This document shows, one piece after another, positions 35,901-43,293 of a stretch of 64,000 nucleotides of DNA. The DNA is from Streptomyces sp. SolWspMP-5a-2 (GTDB lineage Bacteria; Actinomycetota; Actinomycetes; Streptomycetales; Streptomycetaceae). The position numbers and the translations under genes were made by a program. Under the pieces are notes generated by a model. That model was given only the letters and a program-made list of their open reading frames with translations, was not told the DNA's origin and did not search any database. The stretch is from contig NZ_FMCI01000147.1 of the NCBI RefSeq assembly GCF_900091845.1, forward strand, positions 1-64,000, given 5' to 3'. Every line of letters begins with the position of its first letter. Position 1 is the first letter of the stretch.

Positions 35901-36743
35901 CACGTTGGGCACCGGAAAGCTGTACGACCAGGTGAAGTCACCGCTGTTGAGGTTGGTGTCCCAGGTCGACGACGCGGCCAGCGGCGTCGCCTTGAAGTCA
36001 CCGGTCTTGCCGGTGTCGTCGGCGACCGCGGCGAGCACCGTCGGGGCCCCGGCCCGTACCTTCACGGACGACGCGGTGAGCGTCTTGGCCTCGGTGTCGT
36101 TGGAGGTCGGGACGGGGGTCGCGGTGCGGCACCTCGGCACGGTGGGTGAGTCGAGCACGCAAGGGGGCAGCGAGACAAGCGTGAGGCGGGACGCGTAAGC
36201 CCCTCCGAACGATTGAGCGAACGAGGCGTAGTCGACGGTGGCCCCCACCACACCCGCGGCGGCGGGTTCCTGCGCCTCCAGCGTGACCAGCAGCCCGTCG
36301 ACACCCGCTCTGCGCGCCGTCTCCCGGCTCAGCACGCGTGCCTCGACATGGCCGCCGGTGGCGGACCGCACCCGCTTCGCCGGAGTGTTCAGCTTCAGGG
36401 GCAGCCCGTCGGCCTGCACCGGAGCGCCGGCCCTGGCTTCGGGCTCATCGAGCCGCACCACGGCCGAGGCCGTCTCGGGCCACGCGGCCGCGGGAGCCGT
36501 CTGCGGTGTCCGCGGGGTCCTCGTCACCCTGCGCGGCTCGGCCTTGATTCCGGTATCGACAGCTACTGGTCGATCCGGGTCGACCGCCGCGGGAAGGCTT
36601 GGGTCCGCGGCACCCGCCACGGGTGCTGACACGAACGTCACTGCCTGCAACAGCGTGGCGATCAGGGCCGTCGACACACCGAGGGCGACTCTGCGTCGCC
36701 GGACGACGGCACGGCGCGATCGCGATTTGCCGTACATGCTCAT
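29925..36743 (-). CDS. Secreted RHS-repeat polymorphic toxin with Hint and nucleotidyltransferase tip
   Basis: A 2,272-residue giant protein with an N-terminal signal peptide (twin-arginine-like RRRR stretch, then VALGVSTALIATLLQAVTFV). Long stretches of YD/RHS repeats (for example YDSYGRMS, YDQLGRPTQL, YEYDLLGRQIRSVDPDKG) should form a hollow beta-cocoon. The canonical RHS core end is GAREYDSTTGRFLSVDPVMD...NGYTYSNNSPLSFSDPTGLRP (about 1880-1925). It is followed by a variable linker, a Hint autoprotease (2016-2157) and a 115-residue toxin tip (2158-2272). The ATG at 36737 may be the real start, since GAAGAGGA is better spaced from it. It follows the LamG gene (131-bp gap) and overlaps the proposed immunity gene. 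Confidence 0.92.
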   Translation of the reverse strand: MSMYGKSRSRRAVVRRRRVALGVSTALIATLLQAVTFVSAPVAGAADPSLPAAVDPDRPVAVDTGIKAEPRRVTRTPRTPQTAPAAAWPETASAVVRLDEPEARAGAPVQADGLPLKLNTPAKRVRSATGGHVEARVLSRETARRAGVDGLLVTLEAQEPAAAGVVGATVDYASFAQSFGGAYASRLTLVSLPPCVLDSPTVPRCRTATPVPTSNDTEAKTLTASSVKVRAGAPTVLAAVADDTGKTGDFKATPLAASSTWDTNLNSGDFTWSYSFPVPNVPGEFSPAVSLSYSSGAIDGRTGNSNNQSSWAGDGFDLWSGYIERRYKPCADDGQKADDGVNKPGDLCWGYDNAYISLNGKSGELVQVAKDEFRLKQDDGTRIDRLKSSNRGSSDADGEYWRVTDPLGNRYYFGYNRLPGWTEGKETTDSTWSVPVYGNDADEPCHASTFAASWCQQAWRWNLDYSVDTHSNAVAYYYNTEDNSYGRNLKASDNTRYTRGGYLDRIEYGLKSSSMYGTKALAKVGFTSSERCIADGATDCSSITKDAPYWYDTPWDMNCNAATDCDRSRLSPTFWTRKRLTGITTQVLNAGSYSTVDSWALSHRWGKADIDYQLLLDSVQQTGHAAATPITLPKTTLAYTQLENRLDKIGDGYAPFVKARLSSIADEHGGQTDVTYSAPACAASSPPTPETNTSRCFPQLVGGSDTQDPELHWFNKYVVTSVTSTDRTGHAPDGVTAYEYLDGAAWHYDDDNGLVKEKNKTWSQWRGYGHVRVKSGGQGGGTALKTQEDSYFLRGMDGDRKNAAGGSKSVSISLGADEGEPITDHESAAGFAYRTETYSAPGGKVLEKTVKRPWHHETGRRERSWGTVTSNFTGVAETRTLTSLDNGAGAKWRVASQAMTYDTVAGRLIRVGDYGEAGVADNTCTRNTYATNTDANILGLLSRTETVSGDCSDTPDRTKDVLSDERTAYDGGAYEAAPTKGDATATARISKHDGTTATYLESGTTYDSYGRMSTSTDLTADVRATEGGVPVRTARKDGVTTSTVYSPGSGFPTTVTTTGPPANASDAASAQTSTTTLEPLRGQHTTEKDTNGKVTTFTFDALGRSDKIWLADRKTGQLPSYDFDYFISDDKPVAVRTLTLNNNGAQVPSWVLYDGQLRTRQTQDVGPAGGVLVTDTFYDERGQVAKTFAPYYTAVAPSRELLAPQDALGVETQTRHSYDGLGRETETRDIAGNGDGGTVLGITQSVYGGDRTTVIPPEGGTATTTLTDVRGRVTELRQHHTRSASAAYDTTTYTHSLDGNLKKVTDQAGNVWSYEYDLLGRQIRSVDPDKGVTDTRYDDRGLVTTTSDANGAVLHHSYDQLGRPTQLRDDNATGKLRAAWTYDTVDKAQGQLASATRYVDGAEYTSKVTQYDQLYRALRTSVTIPDTAENKGLAGTYQTGTSYKPSGVVAGVSYSAAGSLPGGSYSYSYDDTLRPVSLLGDGFKADTSYSLTGKPLSYTYASTASGAKKTQVTNTFEWGTQRLATSRVDRQDVAGVDRSNTYRYDQAGNVLSVSDVSRTGTDNQCFAYDYLRRLTEAWTEGDPTCQSTASATDVGGPAPYWTSYTYDKTGNRQTETLHDLTGQTSKDTRLDYAYPVSSTQPHTLKESIRTGPTGTVKTSYTYDATGNTKTRTISGDTQKLDWDAEGHLTGVTQPVAGKADEVTRYLYGADGERLMTRGPEETTLYLGHTELVLTKGATKAKATRYIDLGSGNQAVQTDDGKVAVTIADQLGTGQLAIGVADLTMSQRRTLPFGGNRGATGGAWPGTKGFVGGTDETDSTGLTHLGAREYDSTTGRFLSVDPVMDLTDPQQINGYTYSNNSPLSFSDPTGLRPISLLCGTSGRCSDGTKETFSQNKKTGGYDHNYSKVSHSSRNDGSTVFTTTEYTNGVKKSTSRVTVGKNGVVRGVPDEGENHLITHGKELFQFFVFDYKLAEQCVGGLTSECGWLAADVPFFKIFKLFKFGKIEKLEKLAKACQCFLAGTGVLMADGQTKNIEDIKVGEKVLATDPRTGETSEREVTATIITDSDKKFTDLTIATPDGGKHLTATYEHPFWVISKQDWVAAGDLEPGMTLRTDDGAGVKITATRQYTASARTYNLTVEGVHMYYVLAGETPVLVHNSNGLCGPGFRTASQAGISPNDARRIQNAADKAGQPVIVVGSRANGSANSASDWDYILSGPSRSRHSQQSSLPRGTGDGEGSGRGRDFWQNYNPSRPDYAELDPSKPYVIFEPRSR
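29928..30272 (-). other. Nucleotidyltransferase-like toxin tip
   Basis: Residues 2158-2272. The segment VIVVGSRANGSANSASDWDY fits the pol-beta-superfamily pattern hG[GS]x(9-13)DxD, with G2197-S2198 and the metal-binding pair D2209 and D2211. A later strand, KPYVIFEPRSR, could supply the third carboxylate. A basic Ser/Arg/Gly-rich loop (SRSRHSQQSSLPRG) lies between. The target may be a nucleic acid, nucleotide or protein; relatives such as MenT toxins modify tRNA, but that specificity is not shown here. Confidence 0.75.
30273..30698 (-). other. Hint autoprocessing domain of the RHS protein
   Basis: Residues 2016-2157. It begins with the nucleophilic Cys in CFLAGTGVLMADG, has the block-B histidine in TYEHPFW, the MYYVLAGETPVLVHN strand and the terminal His-Asn followed by Ser (HN|SN). 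All residues needed for N-to-S acyl shift and Asn cyclisation are present. It should cut the chain after HN and free the tip, as in other pretoxin-Hint proteins. Confidence 0.88.
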
Positions 36744-36823
36744 TCCTCTTCACCGGGCGCCCGGTCCGAAGACGTGGGCACGGATCTCTTACGGAAGGGG
36801 TGGCGCGGGCGTGGCCACGGGCG

Positions 36824-36861
36824 AGGTGTGCGGCACCGGTTCCGACCCGTGCCGCACATCT
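36824..36861 (-). terminator. Hairpin between the LamG and RHS genes
   Basis: AGGTGTGCGGCAC and GTGCCGCACATCT pair over 12 of 13 positions around a 12-nt loop, 14 nt after the LamG stop codon. It may terminate part of the transcripts so that less RHS protein is made, or act as an mRNA processing or stability element. Confidence 0.55.
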
Positions 36862-36874
36862 CTGCTGCCCGTGG

Positions 36875-39800
36875 TCAGCCGCCCGGGATCTCGGTCGGCA
36901 GGCCGAACCAGCTGGCGGCCAGTTTCTCCACCTGTGTATCGGTCAGAGCGCCCTGGAAGGTCCACACATCGTCGACCAGGCCAGGGAAATACGAGCCCGC
37001 GCCGGTGCCGATGCCGGTGCGGCCGATCTGGAGCGAGGTGGCCTTGAACGCCAGGGCGTTCTCGGCCCACGGCACCAGATCGGTGCAGGCGTCGTTGTCG
37101 CCGGCGCCGTCCCCGTCGGCGTCCGGGCACGCCACCTCGGCCAGGCCTCCGTTGACGTAGAGACGCACCTGCTTGGCGAAGCCGTCGTAGACCAGGGCCA
37201 GGTGGTTCCAGTCACGTGCGTCGTAGAAATCCCCGTTGTCGACCCGCACCACCTCGGCGTCGGTGGCGTCCTCGTCGGCCACGGTCAACTGCCAGCGTCC
37301 GGGCGTGTTCTCGGGGTCCTTGAGGTTGGGGACGAACCGCACCGTGAAGGCACTCCGTGTGCCCCCCTCGGCGCTGGTCAGCGCGACGGCGCCGTCCGGC
37401 ATCGCAGCGGCCTGTGCCCAGGCGGTCATCGTGAAGCTGCCCGAGGTGTCCACGGGGACGGAGGCCGCGGAGGCGTAGCCGGTGACACCGTCGAGTTCCA
37501 TGGCGCCGGAGCCGATGACACCCGAGTCCGACGGGCGCGCACCCGTCCTCATCGTCAGCGCGTTCGCCGTCCCGGCGGCGTCGGGAACCGTGACCGGAGC
37601 GGTGCCGACGGTCTGCTCGAACGTCCAGCGGCTCTTGACCAGTGGGCGCTGCCGGAACAGTTGCACCACCTCGTCCGCGGAGACCGAGCGATCGAAGAGG
37701 CGCACGTCGTCGATCTGTCCGGGGAAGAAGGACGAAGGCTTTCCGTCGTAACTGCCGGCGCCGATCTGCACCGCGCCGCCCGCGTACCAGTTGGCCTTCA
37801 GCGCCGTCGATCCGGCCTCGACACCGTTGACGTAGAGGACCAGCTTGTCGACGACCGGGTCGTGCACGCCCACCAGGTGGGTCCAGGTGTCGCCGAACGC
37901 TGTCACGCCCTCGGCCTGCATGGCGCGGATCGGCGTCGCGTCCGTGGCGTCGGCGGAGTACTGGTTGACGGCCCAGCGGTCGTACGCGCTGGAGTAGTAC
38001 AGCTCGAGACCCGGCTTGTGGGTACCCGCCTGGGTGACGGCGATGGCCGCGTGATCGGGCTTCGTCTTCGGCAGTTTCACCCAGGCGGAGACGGCGAAGC
38101 TGGTCTGGTTGTTGAGCAGGGGCCGTCCGGTCGTGGCGTAGTCATCGGTGCCGTCCAGGCTGAGCGCGGTGCCTGCCACGCCCGCCGCCCCGAACGAGGG
38201 GCCGCCCGAGAGCGTGGCGTCCGGTACCTGAGCGGCGCCCGTGATCGTCGTGGTGGGGCGCCCCGTGGTGTCGGCGACCGGATCGTCCAGAGTGAAGATC
38301 GCGCGTGCCGGACGACCCGAGGCGATCCGGTTCTTGCCGTAGAGCTCGGTCACCTCGGACGCGGAGACCGGCTTGTCGAAGACCTGCACCTCGTCGATGG
38401 CCCCGGGGAAGAACGATCCGGGGACACCGCCGTAGGAACCTGCGCCCAGTTGCAGACCCCGTCGCGCGTCCCAGGGCGAGTCGTAGGTGGCCGAGCCCGC
38501 CAACTGCCCGTTCACATAGAGCTTCAGATCCTTGCTGGTCGCGCTGAACGTGCCCACCAGATGAGTCCAGACACCCGCCTTGGCGCCGCCTGCCGAAGGC
38601 TGCATCGCCCTGACCAGCCCGGCGCCGGCGGTGTCCGAGGTGTACTGGTTGAACGCCCAGCGGTCGTAGGTGTTCGAGTAGTACAGCTCGAAGCCGGGTG
38701 CGTGGTTTCCGGGCTGGGCCGCGATGATCGCGGCGTGTCCGGGGACGGTCGAGAGCTTCGCCCACGCCGACACCGAGAAGCCGGTGGAGGTGTCGACGGT
38801 GGGGATGTCGGTCACGGCGTAGTCGTCGACCCCGTCGAAGGAGACTGCGGTTCCCTTGGCACCCGCCACTCCTGGTTGCGCGCCGCCCTTCAACTCGGCG
38901 GTGCGTTCAGGGGTCGATCCTTTCGCCGACGTGGCCCCGGCGGCGTCGTCGAGCTGCCAGGTCGCCCGCTCGGGCTGGCCGCCCTTGACCCGGAACTCGT
39001 AGGTCCGGATCTCGCTGCCGTTGCCCGCCTTGTCGAACGCCTGAGCGGTGACGTGGTTGACCCCTGCCGTGGCGGGCAGCACGGCGGCGGTCCTGGCCGC
39101 ACCCGCGCTCGTGCCGAGGGTGTTCTTCGAGATGGGATCTTCGTTGACACCGAACCGGTACTGGGTCACATCGCTGTCAGCGGCCTTGATGGCGAACGAC
39201 CCGTACTTGCCGACGCCGTCGAACCACGGGTCGTCCGGGTTCCCGGGGTCGGAGGCCGGATACTCCCCCGACGTGATGGTCGGGGCCTTCGGCACCGTCC
39301 TGTCGTAGACGAAGTAGCACGCCGTGGGGTCGCCCGCCGACGACCAGGGCGAGTACTGGGCTCCGTCGTAGCTGCGGGCCTGCCAGTAGATCTGCTTGTT
39401 CTCCGGGAGTGTGGAAGGCAGGCTGATCTGGAAGCTCGAGCCAGACTTCTTGAACGGGGTCACGGCCGGCATCCAACGGGCGATGACTCCCTTGCCGTCT
39501 CCCGCGTCCCAACTGGCCTGGAAGTGCACAGCGACGTTGTCGGTGTCCGGGTCGGTGACATTGGTGGCCTGCACCGTGCCCAGACTGCGCACCCGCGCGG
39601 CGGCCGACGGGTTCTTGCACATGCCGCCGTACTCCATGGTGAGCTGCGACATCTTGATCTGCGGCGGCGGCCGGTTGTATTTGACCCGCAGATACGCCTT
39701 GTCCGAGAAGCGCTTCCAGCCGTAGGCGTCCGACTCGCTCCCCGCCCGGAGCCCGAACGTCATCGTGGAGTCCCTGCCGTCGGCAGCCGCCTGCACCGCG

Positions 39801-41182
39801 GCCTTCACGTTGAACTCGGCGTCCTTGGCGGCGCATCCCGAGTAGCCGTACGCAAACGACTGCGACGCCAACTGCTTGGTCCAGAAACCGGAGGCGTTCT
39901 GGCTGTTCCAAGTCGTCGACGAGGAGATCGCCTTGGTCTGCCACAACTCGACCGAGCGCGCCGAGCACGAGGCGGACCAGGTGTTGCGCACCACGAACTC
40001 GGCGGACAGGACCGACTTCCCGGCGAATGCCGACACGGGGACACGGTAGAAGAGGCGCTTGGTGTCCGAGGGGTTGCAGTACGACCAGTTGCAGTAGCCG
40101 AGCCCGGCGTCCGCGTCGCCGTTGAACTTCCACTGCGGCGACGACGCCCAGTACTTGGACGCCATCGTCCACGCCGACGCGCGCGGCGAGTACCACTGCG
40201 GGTCGATGTAGACGGGGTACGTGGTGTCGTCGCCCTTCAGCACGTCGGCGTCCGGTGTCAGCACCAGTTCCTCCTGGCCGGCCGGCACTTCCACCCGGAC
40301 CGGTGCCAGTTTCCCGGATTCGGCCGCCCCCGGCTCGCCGTTCCCGCCGGACTGCGCCGACGCGCTCGTCCCCGTGGCTGACGCCGACCGCGACCGGACC
40401 GACCCGGACGAGGACTCGCCGGGGCTGGAGTCCCACATCATCGGCTTGGGCGCCTCGAACACCGCGCCCTTGGCGCCCGCGTCGAGCGCCCGCAGACCGC
40501 CCTCGTCCGTCTCCTGGACGTCGAGGCCGTCGGCGGAGAGCTTCAGGCGCAGCTCCGCCAGTTCCGGACTCGCCGCCGCCTGCGCTGACTTGACGACGAG
40601 GAGTTGGCTGAACCCGTCCGGCTGCGCCGTCATCCGCAGGTCGACGTCCGGCAGGACCGAGGGATACGTCGCCACCGCTCCCTCCAGGCGCGGCTGAGGC
40701 AGCCGCGCGGGCCAGGAGAGGCTGAGCTCCCGCCCGGCACGGTGGATCCGCACCAGAGGCGCGGTGCCACCACCGCCGGAGAACTCCACGCCGATCGTCG
40801 ACGCCTTCGCGGCGACCATGCCCTCGCCGCTCTCCACCAGGTCGGTGTCGACGCGTGCCCAGCCGCCTGCCTGCCGGGTCCAGACCGGGCGGAGGTACTC
40901 GCGCGCCTCCAAGTCACCTTCAGGGGTCGCGAAGACCTCACGGCTCTCGCCGCGCGCGGACGACACCTCGACCGGCTCCCCGGTCCGCTTCGCCTCGGCC
41001 AGCGCCTCGGCCTCGGACCGGCCTGCGGTCTCCGTCGCCGGTTGCGCGCCACGTGGCGCACTGGTCTCTTCGGCGACAGCCCTCTCCGTCAGATCGGGAA
41101 CGATCCCGAAGGTCAGCGCCACCCCCAGCAGTGCCGCAACAGCTCTGCCTCTGCCCCGCGTTCGGGCCCACATCCCCGTCAT
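36875..41182 (-). CDS. Large secreted LamG-domain protein upstream of the RHS toxin
   Basis: About 1,435 residues if read from ATG 41182; nearby ATGs at 41206 and 41173 are alternatives. A basic N-terminus and hydrophobic stretch (RAVAALLGVALTFGIVPDL) form a signal peptide. An N-terminal region is shared with RHS-associated proteins. A DNRLRE-type domain (about 345-510; KYWASSPQWKFNGDADAGLGY) and a fibronectin-like region follow. Then come three LamG/concanavalin-like domains beginning near 780 (VSFDGVDDYAV), 1005 (LSLDGTDDYAT) and 1225 (MELDGVTGYAS). The first two are close duplicates, sharing ELYYS-YDRW-NQY and FFPG-IDEV/IDDV. It probably displays or anchors the toxin at the cell surface (inference from co-occurrence with RHS genes). 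Confidence 0.85.
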   Translation of the reverse strand: MTGMWARTRGRGRAVAALLGVALTFGIVPDLTERAVAEETSAPRGAQPATETAGRSEAEALAEAKRTGEPVEVSSARGESREVFATPEGDLEAREYLRPVWTRQAGGWARVDTDLVESGEGMVAAKASTIGVEFSGGGGTAPLVRIHRAGRELSLSWPARLPQPRLEGAVATYPSVLPDVDLRMTAQPDGFSQLLVVKSAQAAASPELAELRLKLSADGLDVQETDEGGLRALDAGAKGAVFEAPKPMMWDSSPGESSSGSVRSRSASATGTSASAQSGGNGEPGAAESGKLAPVRVEVPAGQEELVLTPDADVLKGDDTTYPVYIDPQWYSPRASAWTMASKYWASSPQWKFNGDADAGLGYCNWSYCNPSDTKRLFYRVPVSAFAGKSVLSAEFVVRNTWSASCSARSVELWQTKAISSSTTWNSQNASGFWTKQLASQSFAYGYSGCAAKDAEFNVKAAVQAAADGRDSTMTFGLRAGSESDAYGWKRFSDKAYLRVKYNRPPPQIKMSQLTMEYGGMCKNPSAAARVRSLGTVQATNVTDPDTDNVAVHFQASWDAGDGKGVIARWMPAVTPFKKSGSSFQISLPSTLPENKQIYWQARSYDGAQYSPWSSAGDPTACYFVYDRTVPKAPTITSGEYPASDPGNPDDPWFDGVGKYGSFAIKAADSDVTQYRFGVNEDPISKNTLGTSAGAARTAAVLPATAGVNHVTAQAFDKAGNGSEIRTYEFRVKGGQPERATWQLDDAAGATSAKGSTPERTAELKGGAQPGVAGAKGTAVSFDGVDDYAVTDIPTVDTSTGFSVSAWAKLSTVPGHAAIIAAQPGNHAPGFELYYSNTYDRWAFNQYTSDTAGAGLVRAMQPSAGGAKAGVWTHLVGTFSATSKDLKLYVNGQLAGSATYDSPWDARRGLQLGAGSYGGVPGSFFPGAIDEVQVFDKPVSASEVTELYGKNRIASGRPARAIFTLDDPVADTTGRPTTTITGAAQVPDATLSGGPSFGAAGVAGTALSLDGTDDYATTGRPLLNNQTSFAVSAWVKLPKTKPDHAAIAVTQAGTHKPGLELYYSSAYDRWAVNQYSADATDATPIRAMQAEGVTAFGDTWTHLVGVHDPVVDKLVLYVNGVEAGSTALKANWYAGGAVQIGAGSYDGKPSSFFPGQIDDVRLFDRSVSADEVVQLFRQRPLVKSRWTFEQTVGTAPVTVPDAAGTANALTMRTGARPSDSGVIGSGAMELDGVTGYASAASVPVDTSGSFTMTAWAQAAAMPDGAVALTSAEGGTRSAFTVRFVPNLKDPENTPGRWQLTVADEDATDAEVVRVDNGDFYDARDWNHLALVYDGFAKQVRLYVNGGLAEVACPDADGDGAGDNDACTDLVPWAENALAFKATSLQIGRTGIGTGAGSYFPGLVDDVWTFQGALTDTQVEKLAASWFGLPTEIPGG

Positions 41183-41216
41183 ACCCCACTCACATTGCCC
41201 ACACATAAGACTGGGA

Positions 41217-41247
41217 TAACTAACACGATCGGAGAACGCCAGGTCAA
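41217..41247 (-). promoter_or_regulatory. Probable promoter of the LamG-RHS-DUF5958 operon
   Basis: On the minus strand TTGACC (41247-41242) and TAGTTA (41222-41217) are separated by 19 bp in the AT-richest part of the region. Transcription would start near 41210, which rules out the first in-frame ATG at 41251. Confidence 0.5.
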
Positions 41248-41251
41248 TCAC

Positions 41252-41798
41252 CAGTAAACGGACATTAAAGAGTCAAGCCGTAGAAGACAGTGTGATCATC
41301 AAGACGTTTAGCGATGGTTGCATGATGAATATTCATGATTTGTTGTCGATGGTCCCGTCGTGGCGATCCTCGCGTGCACTCCCCCGCGCACCTCCTTGGG
41401 CCCGTTCCCTGCTCTCCACCCGGTTCGCTCATCCGTGCGCCGACCCGCTCCCCGCCGGGTCAATCCCCAGGTCGAAACTCCACCCACGAGTGACCCCGAG
41501 GCGTCGTCGGTCTCCGCTCGCGCCTGTGTCGTGCGCCGGGGTGTGTGGGGTGGACCAGTGCTTCCGTGGCCATGGTTGCCGCGCGCGCCGGAGGCAACAA
41601 CTCTCAGTAGGAGCCCAGCGACATGAGGGCGGACACGCTGCCGCACCTCCTCAGCGCCCTTGCCGGGGCAGACTCCCTCGCGCGCACGCTGCCCCCGGCC
41701 GGCCCCGGCTCCTCTCGGCCACGAGCCCGCCACGGCGCACATCCGTGCGCTCGTGCGACGGCGTCCTCGAACAGGGCCGGAGACCAAGGGAGAGAACC
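41252..41798. other. Intergenic region with AT-rich palindrome
   Basis: No convincing gene lies in these 547 bp. The first 100 bp are unusually AT-rich and contain ATGAATATTCAT (41325-41336), a perfect 12-bp palindrome extended with one mismatch to ATGATGAATATTCATGAT. It is a candidate operator for the toxin operon, the DUF11 gene, or both. The rest (41350-41780) is ordinary GC-rich sequence with an open frame that lacks coding character. Confidence 0.5.
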
Positions 41799-43199
41799 GT
41801 GTCCACACCGTCCGTACCGCTGCGGGTCGCACTCGCCAACGGCAGCTTCGAGCAACCCGGCGTCACCAACTACGAGATCCTGCCCGACTCCTCGCAGACC
41901 CAGGCACCCAAACGCGTCCCCGGCTGGCGCACCACCGCCTCGGACCACATGATCGAGCTGTGGCACACCGGCTTCAACGGCGTGCCCTCCGCCGAGGGGC
42001 TCCAGTTCGCCGAGTTGAACGCGAACGAGGTCGCCACCCTGTACCAGGACCTGCCGACCACCCCCGGCACCAAGCTCTACTGGCGTCTGTACCACCGGGG
42101 CCGCCAGGGGCAGGACACCATGGCGCTGGACATCGGCGCCCCCGGATCGGCCGTCGAGCAGCGGAAGTTCACCGACGGGAACACCGCCTGGGGCTACTAC
42201 ACCGGCACCTACACCGTCCCCGCGGGGCAGAACCTCACCCGCTTCGCCTTCCGTTCCGTGTCCGCGGCGGGCGGCAACCGGAGCATCGGCAACTTCCTCG
42301 ACGGCGTCTTCTTCGGCACCGCCCCGCTCGTCGTGCTCACCAAGTCCGCCATCCCCGCGGGCCCGTTGGAGGTGGGTGACGTCATCACCTACCGCATCAC
42401 CGCGCGCAACGAGGGCGGTGGCGCGGCCGACGCCCTCGTCCTCACCGACGGCATCCCGGCCGGAACCACCTACCTGCCCGGGTCGTTACGCGTCCTGACC
42501 GGCCCCAACTCCGGCCCCAAGACCGACCGGGGCGGCGACGACCAGGCGTCCTACGACGCGGCCACCGACAGCGTCGTCTTCCGGCTCGGCGACGGCGCCA
42601 CCGCCACCCAGGGCGGCTCCCTCCTCAACACCGAGACGGTGCCCGCCGGTACGACGGTCGAGTACCGGGTCACCATCGACCGCTCCGCCGGTGGCACCCG
42701 CCTCGTCAACACCGCCACCGCCCAGTACGAGAACCGGCTCGGTCCGACCGCCGAGCACCTGACCGCACGCTCCAACGAGGAGGTCACCGAGGTCAGACCC
42801 GCCGCCGACCTCGCCGTCGTGAAGGCGGCCGACGCCACCACGGTGAGCGTCGGCCAGACGGTCACCTACCGGGTCACCGTCCGCAACACCGGGCCCAACG
42901 CCGCCACCGGGACCGTCGTCGCCGACGCCCTCCCGGACGGGCTCGCCTTCCTCTCGGCGGAACCCTCGACCGGCGCCTACGACCCGGTCACCGGACGGTG
43001 GACCGTCGGCGGGCTCGCCGCGAACGCCGTCGCCACCCTCGCCCTGCGCGCGAAGGCCACCCGGGCCGGGTCGGTGACCAACACCGCGACCGCGACCGCG
43101 AACGAGCGCGACCCCGACCCCTCGAACAACGCCGACTCGGTCACCGTCTGCGTCGAGCGGGCCCGTCTCTGCTGCGATCCCTGCTCCCCCGCAAGGTAG
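41799..43199 (+). CDS. DUF11-repeat surface-type protein without visible signal peptide
   Basis: A 466-residue protein read from GTG 41799 with GGGAGAG upstream. The N-terminal 190 residues (LANGSFEQPGV, FAELNANEVATLYQDLPTTPGTKLYWRLYHRGR) resemble a jelly-roll carbohydrate-binding domain. Two DUF11 (conserved-repeat, Ig-like) domains follow, at about 195-325 and 345-455, with the motifs VGDVITYRITARNEG and VGQTVTYRVTVRNTGPNAA. The end is a cysteine cluster (VCVERARLCCDPCSPAR). Relatives are exported, yet neither this start nor the in-frame extension encodes a signal peptide, so a non-classical route or an error upstream is possible. Confidence 0.82.
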   Translation: MSTPSVPLRVALANGSFEQPGVTNYEILPDSSQTQAPKRVPGWRTTASDHMIELWHTGFNGVPSAEGLQFAELNANEVATLYQDLPTTPGTKLYWRLYHRGRQGQDTMALDIGAPGSAVEQRKFTDGNTAWGYYTGTYTVPAGQNLTRFAFRSVSAAGGNRSIGNFLDGVFFGTAPLVVLTKSAIPAGPLEVGDVITYRITARNEGGGAADALVLTDGIPAGTTYLPGSLRVLTGPNSGPKTDRGGDDQASYDAATDSVVFRLGDGATATQGGSLLNTETVPAGTTVEYRVTIDRSAGGTRLVNTATAQYENRLGPTAEHLTARSNEEVTEVRPAADLAVVKAADATTVSVGQTVTYRVTVRNTGPNAATGTVVADALPDGLAFLSAEPSTGAYDPVTGRWTVGGLAANAVATLALRAKATRAGSVTNTATATANERDPDPSNNADSVTVCVERARLCCDPCSPAR

Positions 43200-43214
43200 C
43201 CGAGGCGCGGCCTT

Positions 43215-43254
43215 CCGGCCCGTCCGCCGCGGTGCTCCGGGGCGGACGGGCCGG
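43215..43254 (+). terminator. Terminator after the DUF11 gene
   Basis: CCGGCCCGTCCGCC and GGCGGACGGGCCGG form a perfect 14-bp stem with a 12-nt loop, 15 nt past the stop codon. Confidence 0.78.
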
Positions 43255-43280
43255 GCTTCCGTCCGGCGTCGGGCGTTGGC

Positions 43281-43286
43281 TAGGTT
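43281..43286 (+). promoter_or_regulatory. -10 box of a leaderless promoter
   Basis: TAGGTT ends 7 nt before ATG 43294, and there is no ribosome-binding site between them. This supports the start chosen for the next gene. Confidence 0.5.
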
Positions 43287-43293
43287 CGGTGTC

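Noticed and set aside
41292-41798. N-terminal extension of the DUF11 protein
   Set aside because: It has no signal peptide or domain, and a ribosome-binding site is present at GTG 41799.
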